In this document: positions 25,154 to 35,203 of the stretch, piece by piece | How the letters are laid out: each line of letters starts with the position of its first letter | How positions within the stretch are numbered: position 1 is the stretch's first letter | NCBI RefSeq assembly: GCF_013090115.1 | Contig: NZ_JABFNN010000040.1 | Location: 1-64,000, forward strand | Source of the DNA: Flagellimonas amphidinii | GTDB taxonomy: Bacteria > Bacteroidota > Bacteroidia > Flavobacteriales > Flavobacteriaceae | Length of the DNA: 64,000 nt | Direction: 5' to 3' | Notes under the pieces: model-generated | The model's input: the letters and a program-made list of their open reading frames with translations, nothing else | The model's database searches: none | What the model was told of the DNA's origin: nothing | Translations under genes and position numbers: made by a program

Positions 25154-28100
25154 ATGAAGAAACATTACTTTTTTGGAATTTTATTGGCTTTAACAGCAGG
25201 GTGCGCCACCTACGAAGCCAAATATGCAGTTGCTGCAGATCAAGGTGAAATTCCTTATGACAAAGAGGTGGAACATACCTTTTACTTGATTGGTGATGCA
25301 GGGAAATCTCCTGTTGGGGATTTAAATCCAAACCTCAAAAAATTTAAAGAGACCTTATCCAAAGCTGATAAAAATAGCACTGTTCTTTTTTTGGGGGATA
25401 ACATTTATCCAGCAGGGTTTCCAGACAAAAATGATGACCCAATGGGTCATCATTTGGCCAAAAACCATTTAGATGCCCAATTGAAGACTTTAGAGAATTT
25501 TCCCGGGAGAACCATCTTCATTCCTGGTAACCATGATTGGTATACAGATGGGTTAAAAGGTTTGGAACGAGAAGAAAAATACATCCAAAAAGCATTGGAC
25601 AGTAAAGATGTTTTCCTTCCAGATAATGGATGCCCTATAGAGAAAGTAAAAATAGGTGAGGACATCCTTGTCATTGCCATTGATACGGAATGGTACCTAA
25701 CCGATTGGGACAAACATCCCACCATAAATGATGATTGTGAGATTAAAAGTCGTACCCGATTCTTTGAAGAATTAGAGGGGTTGATTAAAAAGAATGTAGA
25801 CAAGACCACTATTATAGCGATGCACCACCCGGCTTTTACCTACGGGTCGCATGGGGGATATTATTCTTTTAAACAGCACCTCTATCCAAATGGAGGTAAA
25901 GTACCCATGCCCATTTTAGGAACTGTAGCCAATGTATTGAGAAGAACATCTGGAGTTTCTATTGAAGACTTGCAGAATAAGATGTACAACCGACTTAGAA
26001 ATAGAATAACCACCCTAGCGCAATTTTCAGATAATGTGATTTTGGTTTCTGGTCACGAACATACTTTACAATATATTGTTGAGAAGAATACTCCGCAGAT
26101 TGTAAGTGGTTCTGGAGCTAAAACAGGTGCAACCAAACTTTTGAATGGTAGTGAGTTTTCAACAGGTAAAAGAGGTTATGCCATACTCAAGGTTTATAAA
26201 GATGGGTCCTCCCATGTAACTTTTTATGGAACAGAACCGGATGAGGAAAAGTTATTTCAAACACAAGTACTTGAACCCAGACCTGCAAAAAGTAATGCTA
26301 ATTATTCTGAGCAGTTTCCTGCTTCTATGGAGGCATCCGTTTATTCTGAGGAAGAGGTGAAAAAGACAGGTTTTTATAAATGGCTCTGGGGAGAAAGATA
26401 TCGAAAATACTACGCTACTCAAATAAAAGCACCTGTGGTGTTATTGGACACGCTTTATGGTGGATTGACAGTAGTTAGAAAAGGAGGGGGAAATCAATCC
26501 AATTCATTGCGATTGAAAGCAAAGGATGGTCGCCAGTTTGTTATGCGCGATCTTCGAAAAAGTGCAGAACGCTATTTGCAGGCCATTGCTTTTCAGGACA
26601 AATACATCATTGGTAAGTTCGAAGACACTTATCCAGAAAAGTTGCTTCTTGATTTATATACGGGAGCACACCCTTACGCACCTTTTACTGTAGGACCACT
26701 TTCAGATGCTGTTAAACTCTATCATACCAATCCGAAATTGTTTTATGTCCCCAAACAAAATGCTTTAGGGGATTTTAATGGGGAATTTGGTGATGATTTG
26801 GTCATGATTGAAGAGCATGTATCTGAAGGCCATGATATTGAAAGCTTTGGGAGGGCCCAAAAAATTGAGAGTACCTACGATTTCATACAAAAGTTGCGCA
26901 AAGACGAAAAATACACTTTGGATAAAGAAACCTATGTTAGGGCCAGACTTTTTGATATACTGGTTGGTGATTGGGACCGTCATGTAGATCAATGGAGATG
27001 GGCAGAGTTTGATGGTGAAGATGGAAAGAAAATATATAGACCCATTCCAAGAGATCGTGACCAAGTGTATTCCATTTGGGGAGATGGTTTTCTAATGGAT
27101 CTTGGATCTAGAGCGGTGCCTGGGCTTCAGATTTTTGAAGGATTCAAGGAGGAAATACGAAACCTTAAAGGATTTACTTCATCGCCCAGAACTTTTGCAC
27201 TGGATATGGCCATTCTTTCTGAGACTAGTTTGAAGCAATGGGAAGAGCAGGCCAAGTTTATCCAAGAAAACATAACAGAGTCGGTGATAGATGAGGCTTT
27301 AGAGCTTTTTCCAGAAGAAGTGCGGGATGAGACGGTGGATAATATCAAAAAAATCTTACGCTCCAGAAAGGCTAGTTTGGTGGAAACAGCCCAGGAGTAT
27401 TTCGGCATAATCAATAAATACACTGTGGTTACCGGAACGGATAAGGATGATTATTTTCATATAACATCCCATACCAATGGAGATGTGGAAGTACGCGGCT
27501 ATCGCATTAAGGGTGGGGAAAAAGCAGATCTTTTTTTTGAAAAGATATACAGTCCAAGGTTTACCAAGGAAGTATGGATATATGGATTGGATGATGATGA
27601 TGTTTTTGAAGTGAACACCCCAACATCTAAAATAATTGTTCGGGTAGTAGGTGGCCAGAATAACGATATCTATAAAATAACTGAAGACTCAAAAAAGGTG
27701 CATACCTATGATTTTAAAACCAAAAAGAACACCTATGATGAAGCTTATGGGGGTAAAGTGCACAGAATAAATGATTATGCTACCAACACGTACGACTTTT
27801 TGAAGGTAAAGGCCAGTAACAATCAATTATTGCCGACTATTGGGTTCAATCCAGATGACGGATTCAGGATTGGGGTTACGGATACCTATACTTTTAATGG
27901 TTTTAGACAAAACCCATTTACGCAGCAACATACCTTCAATGCGGCCTACTATTTTGCTACTAATGGCTTTGATGTGGGTTACAATGGAGAGTTTGCAAAC
28001 TTCTTTGAAGGTGTCAACTTGGAAATTAATGCGAGGTTTACCAGCCCAAACTACGCCATCAACTTTTTTGGTTTTGGAAACGAAACAGAAAACAACGATG

Positions 28101-28855
28101 ACGAACTGGATTTGGATTACAATAGAGTTAAGTTGAGAACTTTGCGTTTTGCACCTTCATTGGTATGGAGGGGATATTTAGGGTCTAAGACACGTTTGGG
28201 CATCTCTTATGAGAATATTGAGGTTGAAGAGACCGTGGATAGATTCATTAATGAGTTTTTCGTTGAAAATGGCGAAGAGAATACCCAAAGTTTTCTAGGC
28301 ATTGATGCGGAATATAGTTTTTCAAATTCTGATAGTGATGCATTTCCAACCTTGGGAATGGAATTTATACTACATGGAGGTTATAAAACCAATATCACAA
28401 CATCTGGTAGATCTTTTGGTTATTTGATTCCTAGTTTGTCCATTGATCATAAATTATGTTCCAATGGGATACTGGTTTTAGCCACAAAAGTTAAGGGGCA
28501 TATCAATTTCGGTGATGATTTTGAGTTTTATCAAGGGGCAAGTATTGGTGCCAATAATGGACTTAGGGGCTTCCGTTTCCAAAGGTTTACGGGAAAATCA
28601 GCTTTTTATCAGAATACTGATTTGAGGTTAAGTTTTAGAAAACAACAAAGCGGGGTTTTACCAGTTACGCCAGGAATATTTGGCGGTTTTGATTATGGTC
28701 GTGTTTGGTTCCCAGGAGACGATTCTGAAAAGTGGCATAATTCCTATGGCGGGGGATTTTTTGTGAATGGAGCAGGTATAATTTCTGCAAACTTTGGGTT
28801 GTTCAACAGCGTGGATGGAATGCGTTTTGCCTTCGGCCTTGGTTTTGGGTTCTAG
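25154..28855 (+). CDS. Metallophosphoesterase fused to an Omp85-like outer-membrane barrel, lipoprotein
   Basis: A 1,233-residue protein. The ATG at 25154 follows an in-frame GTG at 25148 and gives a lipoprotein signal (LALTAGC, Cys17). The calcineurin-like domain (about 45-330) has LIGDAGKSP, FLGDNIYP, IPGNHDWY, MHHPAFTYGSHG and VSGHEHT. A middle region of about 400 residues (about 400-820) shows no family I can name, although it is rich in DxD and GDWDRHVDQWRW-like motifs. The C-terminal part (about 880-1233) is a barrel with GLRGFRFQRF, matching the LRGF motif of Omp85 surface-antigen proteins, and a terminal strand ending FGLGFGF. Both modules should face the outer membrane, the phosphoesterase probably periplasmic. 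Confidence 0.83.
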   Translation: MKKHYFFGILLALTAGCATYEAKYAVAADQGEIPYDKEVEHTFYLIGDAGKSPVGDLNPNLKKFKETLSKADKNSTVLFLGDNIYPAGFPDKNDDPMGHHLAKNHLDAQLKTLENFPGRTIFIPGNHDWYTDGLKGLEREEKYIQKALDSKDVFLPDNGCPIEKVKIGEDILVIAIDTEWYLTDWDKHPTINDDCEIKSRTRFFEELEGLIKKNVDKTTIIAMHHPAFTYGSHGGYYSFKQHLYPNGGKVPMPILGTVANVLRRTSGVSIEDLQNKMYNRLRNRITTLAQFSDNVILVSGHEHTLQYIVEKNTPQIVSGSGAKTGATKLLNGSEFSTGKRGYAILKVYKDGSSHVTFYGTEPDEEKLFQTQVLEPRPAKSNANYSEQFPASMEASVYSEEEVKKTGFYKWLWGERYRKYYATQIKAPVVLLDTLYGGLTVVRKGGGNQSNSLRLKAKDGRQFVMRDLRKSAERYLQAIAFQDKYIIGKFEDTYPEKLLLDLYTGAHPYAPFTVGPLSDAVKLYHTNPKLFYVPKQNALGDFNGEFGDDLVMIEEHVSEGHDIESFGRAQKIESTYDFIQKLRKDEKYTLDKETYVRARLFDILVGDWDRHVDQWRWAEFDGEDGKKIYRPIPRDRDQVYSIWGDGFLMDLGSRAVPGLQIFEGFKEEIRNLKGFTSSPRTFALDMAILSETSLKQWEEQAKFIQENITESVIDEALELFPEEVRDETVDNIKKILRSRKASLVETAQEYFGIINKYTVVTGTDKDDYFHITSHTNGDVEVRGYRIKGGEKADLFFEKIYSPRFTKEVWIYGLDDDDVFEVNTPTSKIIVRVVGGQNNDIYKITEDSKKVHTYDFKTKKNTYDEAYGGKVHRINDYATNTYDFLKVKASNNQLLPTIGFNPDDGFRIGVTDTYTFNGFRQNPFTQQHTFNAAYYFATNGFDVGYNGEFANFFEGVNLEINARFTSPNYAINFFGFGNETENNDDELDLDYNRVKLRTLRFAPSLVWRGYLGSKTRLGISYENIEVEETVDRFINEFFVENGEENTQSFLGIDAEYSFSNSDSDAFPTLGMEFILHGGYKTNITTSGRSFGYLIPSLSIDHKLCSNGILVLATKVKGHINFGDDFEFYQGASIGANNGLRGFRFQRFTGKSAFYQNTDLRLSFRKQQSGVLPVTPGIFGGFDYGRVWFPGDDSEKWHNSYGGGFFVNGAGIISANFGLFNSVDGMRFAFGLGFGF

Positions 28856-28858
28856 CCT

Positions 28859-29713
28859 TTAATCCAAAGAATAGGAATATAAGTTTCTCCCAGTGCCTAG
28901 GGTTTGTTCATCTGCAATGAGCAAAGTAGTATTGTTCAAAAACCCAATAGACTCTGTTTGGGTTACGTGCTTTAAATCAATCGATTCGATTATGGGATTA
29001 GCAAGGTTTTCTGCTTTAAAATCACTTAAGAAGAATATTTTCCCATAGGTCAATAAGGCAATGATCTTTCCATCTGGAGAAATGTCGGCCCCGGTAACAG
29101 AACAATGGTTTTGGTCTTTGCACAGAACCAAGGAACCAATGAAAGAAGCATTATAGTCTCCTTCCTCATCAGGGATACGATAAATTAATGTTTCCCCAGT
29201 ATATGGTCTAGATCTGTTTTTGGTGAAAATATAGAGCGAGTCATTCCAATGGAAAAATGCTTCCGTATCAAAAAATAGACTATCCTTTTTAGGTGGAAAT
29301 TGATGTTGTTGTGGATAACGGAACTTTATCTTTTTGGCTTTTGGCTCTTTTTTTTGCATTTGCGTACTATCTATTTTATAGATAGTAAGGTCTTTTCTTT
29401 CATTGTTATTATTGCCAAAATCACCAATATAAATGTTTCCCTTTTTGTCTGATGCCAAATCTTCCCAGTCCTGATTTTTGGCATGGTTGATTTTTAGTTC
29501 TTCTTTGATTTTTCCTTTTTTGTTGATGTTGTAGATGACATCTTTGTTCCCACTATCTTGAATTACCCAAATGTTCTTGCCGATAATCTCAATACCAGAC
29601 ACTTCCCTTAATTTGGAAGGAAAACTTCCCATATGATTTAATACCGGATGTTCTGTTTGACCGCAACCTTCAAGAAAGATTAGACTTATGAGTAAAAGAA
29701 AAATTTTATTCAT
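28859..29713 (-). CDS. Lipoprotein, probable beta-propeller, unknown function
   Basis: A 284-residue lipoprotein (signal ending IFLEGC, Cys17). Repeated segments such as VSGIEIIGKNIWVIQDSGN, DKKGNIYIGDFGNNN and ISPDGKIIALLTYGKIFFLSD look like blades of an SdiA-regulated or NHL-like propeller. No active site is recognised. Its start overlaps the stop of the preceding GyrI-like gene by eight bases, so it is the last gene of the minus-strand run that starts at the SusC gene. It may act as a periplasmic or surface binding protein. Confidence 0.7.
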   Translation of the reverse strand: MNKIFLLLISLIFLEGCGQTEHPVLNHMGSFPSKLREVSGIEIIGKNIWVIQDSGNKDVIYNINKKGKIKEELKINHAKNQDWEDLASDKKGNIYIGDFGNNNNERKDLTIYKIDSTQMQKKEPKAKKIKFRYPQQHQFPPKKDSLFFDTEAFFHWNDSLYIFTKNRSRPYTGETLIYRIPDEEGDYNASFIGSLVLCKDQNHCSVTGADISPDGKIIALLTYGKIFFLSDFKAENLANPIIESIDLKHVTQTESIGFLNNTTLLIADEQTLGTGRNLYSYSLD

Positions 29714-30605
29714 TGGTTTCCTTTAAGGGCATAAATACATCGGTTTTCCATTTTAGCTCATCACCACCCATATTGGGATTGTTATAGAATACCTCAATCG
29801 GTTTTGGTTCAATTGGGATGCCATTTCTTTCGGCATGATCCAAAAGAGTATACCAAGCTCTATCAGAAGTGATATAGTTGCCATTGTATTCAGCTTTAAG
29901 AGCTCTTTTGCTGAATATTCGCTTATAGATTACATCATCGTGTTTGGGTAGTTTTTCAGAACGTACAATGGGATAGCAGAAATTATAGGATAGACTGTCC
30001 GCCTCTAGGTTCCAATCCAACACTTCCAAAAAGGGAGGGCCGTTCAGCTCTACCTCGCTTTCATACAACAACGAGTTTAGCAGCGAGTAATTTTGCATAA
30101 TTCCGGCTGCTTTTTTTGTTTGTGTTGTGGTCAAGGGAATGCATGCGCAAAATGTTGTAAAAAGATTGTCTTCGCCATTGAAGGTGACTTTAATTGTTTT
30201 AAGATGGTCAGTTAAGAACCTATTGAAGTTCACCAACATTTTTCTAGACCCCTTCTCAAAGTTGGTATCTGAAAATGGAATTTTGATTTTGTTCATCAAG
30301 GAATGCTCTGCATCTTTGATATTTACAGTAACCTGGCTTAGGGAATCGTTGATAGAGCTAATATTCCATTCGTAAATATGAAGGGAATCGTTTACGCTCA
30401 AAACCTGTTTAAAATCTTTCAAACTACGGAATTCGACAGGTTTAGAACCTTTCAAGGTACTGTTCCAGACCTTTACCGTTTCGTAGACGGTTCCTGGTAC
30501 GGTCTTTACTTGAAAACTTACTTGATAGTCTTGAGGTTTTAGAAAAAAATACCAGAAAAATAGGATGATTACAAGAGCAATGACTACTATAAAGATCCTT
30601 TTCAT
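29706..30605 (-). CDS. Membrane-anchored protein with GyrI-like ligand-binding domain
   Basis: A 299-residue protein with one N-terminal membrane helix (about 4-22, IFIVVIALVIILFFWYFF). Residues about 30-140 may form a SRPBCC-like domain (VSFQVKTVPGTVYETVKVWN). The C-terminal part (about 150-295) resembles the GyrI/AraC effector-binding fold, ending IEVFYNNPNMGGDELKWKTD plus VFMPL, which matches the family's C-terminal signature. Such domains bind small hydrophobic or amphiphilic ligands. It overlaps the next gene by eight bases and follows the haloperoxidase-like gene by 16 bp, so it belongs to the same unit. No DNA-binding domain is present. Confidence 0.72.
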   Translation of the reverse strand: MKRIFIVVIALVIILFFWYFFLKPQDYQVSFQVKTVPGTVYETVKVWNSTLKGSKPVEFRSLKDFKQVLSVNDSLHIYEWNISSINDSLSQVTVNIKDAEHSLMNKIKIPFSDTNFEKGSRKMLVNFNRFLTDHLKTIKVTFNGEDNLFTTFCACIPLTTTQTKKAAGIMQNYSLLNSLLYESEVELNGPPFLEVLDWNLEADSLSYNFCYPIVRSEKLPKHDDVIYKRIFSKRALKAEYNGNYITSDRAWYTLLDHAERNGIPIEPKPIEVFYNNPNMGGDELKWKTDVFMPLKETNE

Positions 30606-30621
30606 AGATTCAATAGAAAAT

Positions 30622-31956
30622 TTAATTGGTTTTGGCCATTGTTAGGTTGTCCATTACAAATTTACCTAAATCCCGTCCTTGTTGTACACCTATTTCAACC
30701 GCTGCCCTATAATGGATTCCTCCGTACATTCTACTAATGGCGGCTTCATCAGCAGCTTGTTTAAAGGAAGCAAAGGATCGAACCGGTAATCCGTAAGGGA
30801 CTTCGGTATCATCATCAAAAGCAAAATTATCTCCAAAAATATCAGTAAGTGCAACGGCTGCCGCACCCGATACCACACTATGACCGCTGGTGTATTCTGG
30901 AAAAGGAGGGGTTTGCAATATAGGCTCCCAACTATCATCAATATGCTCATTGATCAAAGTTTCGGGGCGAATCAAGTTACTTCTATATTTTTCATCCCAA
31001 CAGCTTATGAAGGCATCAGCTATGGCAATAGATGTTTTGGTATAGGCATAAACGGTCTTACTAAAATCAGAATTGGAATTTCTGGTGGCTATTTTGGTTA
31101 TGCCAATCCAATGGGCTCCCGGGGTTATTTTTTTGGTGGCGAACATTAAATGTCCCCTAGTAACCGAAACATACGGATTACAATCCCAGAACTGTGCTAT
31201 TTCCACTTCTTCCGAACTGTCCCCTTCAGAAGTAATCTGGTTGCTGATGTCATAGACTTCCTTTACTTCTTTATAAAAGTCCGTACCTTCTTCCATAGAA
31301 AATGGAGGAGGAGGTGTAGGTTTAAATTGGGAGGCAGAATCAATTACAAAGGGGCGTATTTTGTTCCAATGTGGCTCTATTCCACTCATGTAGGCAGGAG
31401 GTGTGGGCTGCCAGCGAGATGGGTCTTCAGAATTCACAGAGAATTTGGGCATGGTTCGGGTTTGTTTGTAATTGTCCTTACCCATCCATGCAGCTATATG
31501 GTCAGCAACTTGAAGTCCGTAGTTTTTAGATGCCTCAAAGGCTACTTCATTCTTTTCGATCCAAATGGTATAAAGACTGTCTCTGTAGCTTTCAATGCGG
31601 TCTTCAGAGAAAATGAGTCTTTTGCTCAACTCCATATGGGCAATTAATGCCGCAAGCTCATAGTTTAATTGTTCTGCTTTTGGTGGAGTTGGAACTTTAG
31701 AGAGACCATGGAGTTGTTCTGCCAATGAAGCATAGCTTCCATCCTTTTGTACCAAAATCTCATATGCAGCAATATTGGGATAAGCAAAAATTCTACTGGC
31801 CACGGGGGGCGAGAATATATCGTGGATCATAACTTCGGTAACCTTGTCTACCGAATTGTGGTAATCTTCAGGTGTAATAACAATGGGTTCTTCTTTTTTC
31901 TGACAGGATAGAAAAACCAAAAACAGGATTGCTAGTATGCTTATTCGTTCTTTCAT
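30622..31956 (-). CDS. Vanadium-haloperoxidase / PAP2-like lipoprotein
   Basis: A 444-residue lipoprotein (LFLVFLSC, Cys18) with the vanadate/phosphate site of the PAP2-haloperoxidase superfamily: K323 and R330-P331 in KYRSNLIRP, S357-G358-H359 in EYTSGH, and R409 with H415 in SRMYGGIH. The first superfamily Pro of PSGH is Thr here, as in many Bacteroidetes homologues. All vanadate-contacting residue types are present, so the fold could oxidise halides or cleave phosphate; sequence does not decide. It lies ten bases after the third FG-GAP lipoprotein and belongs to the same run. Confidence 0.82.
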   Translation of the reverse strand: MKERISILAILFLVFLSCQKKEEPIVITPEDYHNSVDKVTEVMIHDIFSPPVASRIFAYPNIAAYEILVQKDGSYASLAEQLHGLSKVPTPPKAEQLNYELAALIAHMELSKRLIFSEDRIESYRDSLYTIWIEKNEVAFEASKNYGLQVADHIAAWMGKDNYKQTRTMPKFSVNSEDPSRWQPTPPAYMSGIEPHWNKIRPFVIDSASQFKPTPPPPFSMEEGTDFYKEVKEVYDISNQITSEGDSSEEVEIAQFWDCNPYVSVTRGHLMFATKKITPGAHWIGITKIATRNSNSDFSKTVYAYTKTSIAIADAFISCWDEKYRSNLIRPETLINEHIDDSWEPILQTPPFPEYTSGHSVVSGAAAVALTDIFGDNFAFDDDTEVPYGLPVRSFASFKQAADEAAISRMYGGIHYRAAVEIGVQQGRDLGKFVMDNLTMAKTN

Positions 31957-31966
31957 GGTCTAACGC

Positions 31967-34900
31967 TTAATTATTGATGGTATAAACTTGTGCTTTATCA
32001 TTATTAAAAATCGCCAACAGATATTTTTGATTGTTCAATGAAAAAGTTTTCATATGGCGTATGGATTTTTTAGTGAAATCAAGTCCAATTTGACTTCCTA
32101 GGACTGTTTCATTTTCGTTTTGAATGATTGCTCCGGGGAAAGAGTCAAATCTTCCATGATAGGGTTTTACACCAAAATAATTTCCCCCGACCAAAGCTTC
32201 GTTGCGGCCATCCCCATCAAAATCATCTACTACAAAGGCCATGATGGGAGCAACCTGTAACTCATTTTCAAATGGAACAAAAGAAAAGCTACCACCATTA
32301 TTTTTTAAATAACCAGATTGCAATATGTTGACCTCCAATGCAATAGATTGTTTTAGGATTTCTTCTCCAAAAATATCCTCTACAGTCTTCCCCGCAAAGG
32401 AAGTGTAGGTGTTGAATTCTTTTCTGAGATATACTAATTGGCCAGCTAGCCCATCCAACGATTCAAGAGGAAAATAGCTGCCATCCTTTTGCAATGCGGT
32501 AATGGTCTCAGTCTGTCCGTTATTATCAAAATCGTTAAAAAAAAGCTTTAAAGGATGGTTTTTGGAAGCTTTGAATTTTGAGTTGGTTCCCCAATTCCCC
32601 AAAAGATAGTCCGTATCTCCATCATTATCAATATCAAAAGCTTCAATGCGCTGCCAAAGCCCTTTCAAGTCCATGGGATTGACTTTTGTAAAGCTTCCAT
32701 TTCTGTATTTTAAGAATTTTGGAGACATCCACTCGCCAACCAAGATGAGGTCTTTTGTTCCATCATTGTCAAAATCACTCCATAATGCATCGGTAACCAT
32801 TCCTTTGGAATGGTCTTCAAAACTTGCCAAAACTTCAAATGTACCCTCTTTGTTCTCCAAAATATAGGAGGTGGCCTCAGCCCCAAATTTGCCAGTGATG
32901 GTATGCCCGCCGACAAAAATGTCCAAGTCTCCATCATTGTCAAAGTCATTGGGTTTTACCACCGAAGCATTTTGAAAATATTCGGGCAATTCTATGGATA
33001 TAAAGGTTGAGTCTTGCTGTATATAACAGCTCTCCAATAATGCCTTGGATTTCCCAAAGAAGTCATCACCACCAGAGGTAACAAAAAGGTCATTTTTTTG
33101 ATCATTGTTGAGGTCGGTAATAACTGCTGAAATATTTTCTTGAACGGAATCCTTGAAAATACTCTCAAATCGTTTGCTGATGAAAATGGAATCTTGCTGT
33201 AGATAAATACTTGGAGGGACAAATTTGGAGCCGCCAATAAAAATATCTTCTTTGCCATCATTGTCTAAATCTCCAGTAGCTAAGGCGGGTCCTCTATCTG
33301 AAACTTGATAGGGAATAAGTTTTTCGCGGTTGAAGTCCGTATAATTATCCTCTATATGGGTAAAATTGATTCCAAGATTGTCTGGAATAGCAGTAAAAAG
33401 AGGGTCTGGTTTTTTATGTAGGGATTTATAGTCGAAGGGTTTCGTATTTTCAGGCTTTATGGTCAATGTTTGATTAACAGTGACATTTTTTACCGTTTGA
33501 TAGGTTTTATTGGGCCAAATAATTTTTAAGGAATCCACTTTTTGAACATTTCCATAACCAAAATGAATCACCGGCTCTGATGATGCTTGGAATCCGCGTG
33601 TTGGGAACAACTCCTTAAACTGAAGCGTTCCATTATGGTAAGAATATACTTTGGTGCCGATTCCAAAACTGTTTTTCGGAAGGTAATCCAACTTTACATT
33701 AAGGTAGTTGGCCTTTTCAGAAGCTTTATTGATATAGAGTGATGCAGGCTGATTTAAATTGTTGGTCACCAAATCCAAATCACCGTCACCGTCTAAATCG
33801 CCCACTGCAGTTGCTCCGGATATCAGCGTGTCGTTGGCAATCCATATATCCGACCTGTCTTCAAAACTTAGATGTTTTCCACCTTGAAAAACATAATTTT
33901 GTACTACTCCTGAGGGCATAAGCTCCAAAGCCTTTTTATCAACTAATTTGGTGTTGTCTATTTTTTGCTTGACCTGATCGTTGGACACAAATTTTATAAA
34001 ATCCAAATCATTCGGTCGTTTGGGAATACCGTTGGAAATAAACAGATCTTGCTGTCCGTCCAAATCATAATCACCAAAAAGGGCACTCCAGCTCCAATCT
34101 GTTGCAGCTACTCCACTTAAGAGCGCAGTTTCCATATAGTTGCCGTCTGGTTGGTTTAAAAAAAGCATATTTCGTGTAAACTGGTAGTGGTATCCAAACT
34201 TATCTATCCGTAGTTTTTGGGTTTGGATATTATCATCACCTTCAGAGGATTTTAGAGCAACCTCATCTTCGGGCAGCATGTCCAGAGAGATAAAATCGGG
34301 TCTGCCATCATTATTGATGTCCGCAACATCATTTCCCATGGAAAACCGGCTGGTATGGCCAAAGTATTTTTTCAAACTTTCTGTAAAAGTGCCATCGCCA
34401 TTGTTTAAATAGTAATAGTCATCTTCATGAAAGTCGTTCCCAACATAAATATCAGGGTATCCATCCTGATTAAAGTCTGAAATTGCCAATCCCAATCCAT
34501 AGCCATTGATTCCCCCATAAATTCCAGCTTCCTCGCTTACATCCATAAACTTGCCATTGTCATTGCGCATAAGTTTGTCACCGGTTTCGTAGCGGCGTTC
34601 AAATCTTAAATCGAACTTGCCAAATGAGTTTTGGGTGTGTACTGCATGATTGAGCAAATATAGATCCAAGTCGCCATCCAAATCATAATCAAAAAAAGTT
34701 GCGTTGGAACTATACGAATCGAAGTCCAAGCCATACTTTGCAGCACTTTCGGTAAACGTATTGTCACCATTGTTAATGTAGAGCTCATTGAAACCATCAA
34801 AGCCGTTTATGCCAACAACGGCACATACGTAAATATCCAATAGGCCATCGCCATTCACATCGGCCATGGTGGTTCCAGTGTTCCAACTACTATTTCCTTC

Positions 34901-35203
34901 AATTCCTGCTGAGACAGAGATGTCATCAAATTGGATATTGCCTTTGTTCAAGAAAAGTTTGTTCTTCACCTGATTTCCAGAAAAGAAAATATCGGGGAGG
35001 CCATCATTATTGATATCGCCCATGGAAACACCTCCTCCGTTATAAAAATAGAGGTAGTCCAAAATGCTAAGGTCATCAAGCTCGGAGACAGTATTGGTAA
35101 AGGTAATTCCGGTTGATTCTGGGGAGGGATTATTAAAAAGGCGGCCCCTATTTTTGCATCCAGCAATAAGGACAATCAACAGCAAGAGCATAAATCTATT
35201 CAT
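31967..35203 (-). CDS. FG-GAP/ASPIC-UnbV lipoprotein, third tandem copy
   Basis: A 1,078-residue surface-type lipoprotein (start 35203 gives the signal LLIVLIAGC; the in-frame start at 35245 lies within the preceding gene). VCBS/FG-GAP repeats fill about 40-480 and again about 620-1040, each with a calcium-loop core such as DINNDGLPDIFF. Between them is an ASPIC/UnbV segment (NSFGIGTKVYSYHNGTLQF, then PTRGFQASSEPVIHFGYG and SLKIIWPN). It is paralogous to the two genes before it. The start overlaps the stop of the second copy by eight bases, giving coupled translation. The likely role is an extracellular beta-propeller binding or adhesion protein; the ligand is unknown. Confidence 0.88.
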   Translation of the reverse strand: MNRFMLLLLIVLIAGCKNRGRLFNNPSPESTGITFTNTVSELDDLSILDYLYFYNGGGVSMGDINNDGLPDIFFSGNQVKNKLFLNKGNIQFDDISVSAGIEGNSSWNTGTTMADVNGDGLLDIYVCAVVGINGFDGFNELYINNGDNTFTESAAKYGLDFDSYSSNATFFDYDLDGDLDLYLLNHAVHTQNSFGKFDLRFERRYETGDKLMRNDNGKFMDVSEEAGIYGGINGYGLGLAISDFNQDGYPDIYVGNDFHEDDYYYLNNGDGTFTESLKKYFGHTSRFSMGNDVADINNDGRPDFISLDMLPEDEVALKSSEGDDNIQTQKLRIDKFGYHYQFTRNMLFLNQPDGNYMETALLSGVAATDWSWSALFGDYDLDGQQDLFISNGIPKRPNDLDFIKFVSNDQVKQKIDNTKLVDKKALELMPSGVVQNYVFQGGKHLSFEDRSDIWIANDTLISGATAVGDLDGDGDLDLVTNNLNQPASLYINKASEKANYLNVKLDYLPKNSFGIGTKVYSYHNGTLQFKELFPTRGFQASSEPVIHFGYGNVQKVDSLKIIWPNKTYQTVKNVTVNQTLTIKPENTKPFDYKSLHKKPDPLFTAIPDNLGINFTHIEDNYTDFNREKLIPYQVSDRGPALATGDLDNDGKEDIFIGGSKFVPPSIYLQQDSIFISKRFESIFKDSVQENISAVITDLNNDQKNDLFVTSGGDDFFGKSKALLESCYIQQDSTFISIELPEYFQNASVVKPNDFDNDGDLDIFVGGHTITGKFGAEATSYILENKEGTFEVLASFEDHSKGMVTDALWSDFDNDGTKDLILVGEWMSPKFLKYRNGSFTKVNPMDLKGLWQRIEAFDIDNDGDTDYLLGNWGTNSKFKASKNHPLKLFFNDFDNNGQTETITALQKDGSYFPLESLDGLAGQLVYLRKEFNTYTSFAGKTVEDIFGEEILKQSIALEVNILQSGYLKNNGGSFSFVPFENELQVAPIMAFVVDDFDGDGRNEALVGGNYFGVKPYHGRFDSFPGAIIQNENETVLGSQIGLDFTKKSIRHMKTFSLNNQKYLLAIFNNDKAQVYTINN

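Noticed and set aside
31150..31647. 165-codon open frame on the plus strand
   Set aside because: Lies wholly antisense to the haloperoxidase-like gene with its intact active-site motifs; composition looks like a shadow.
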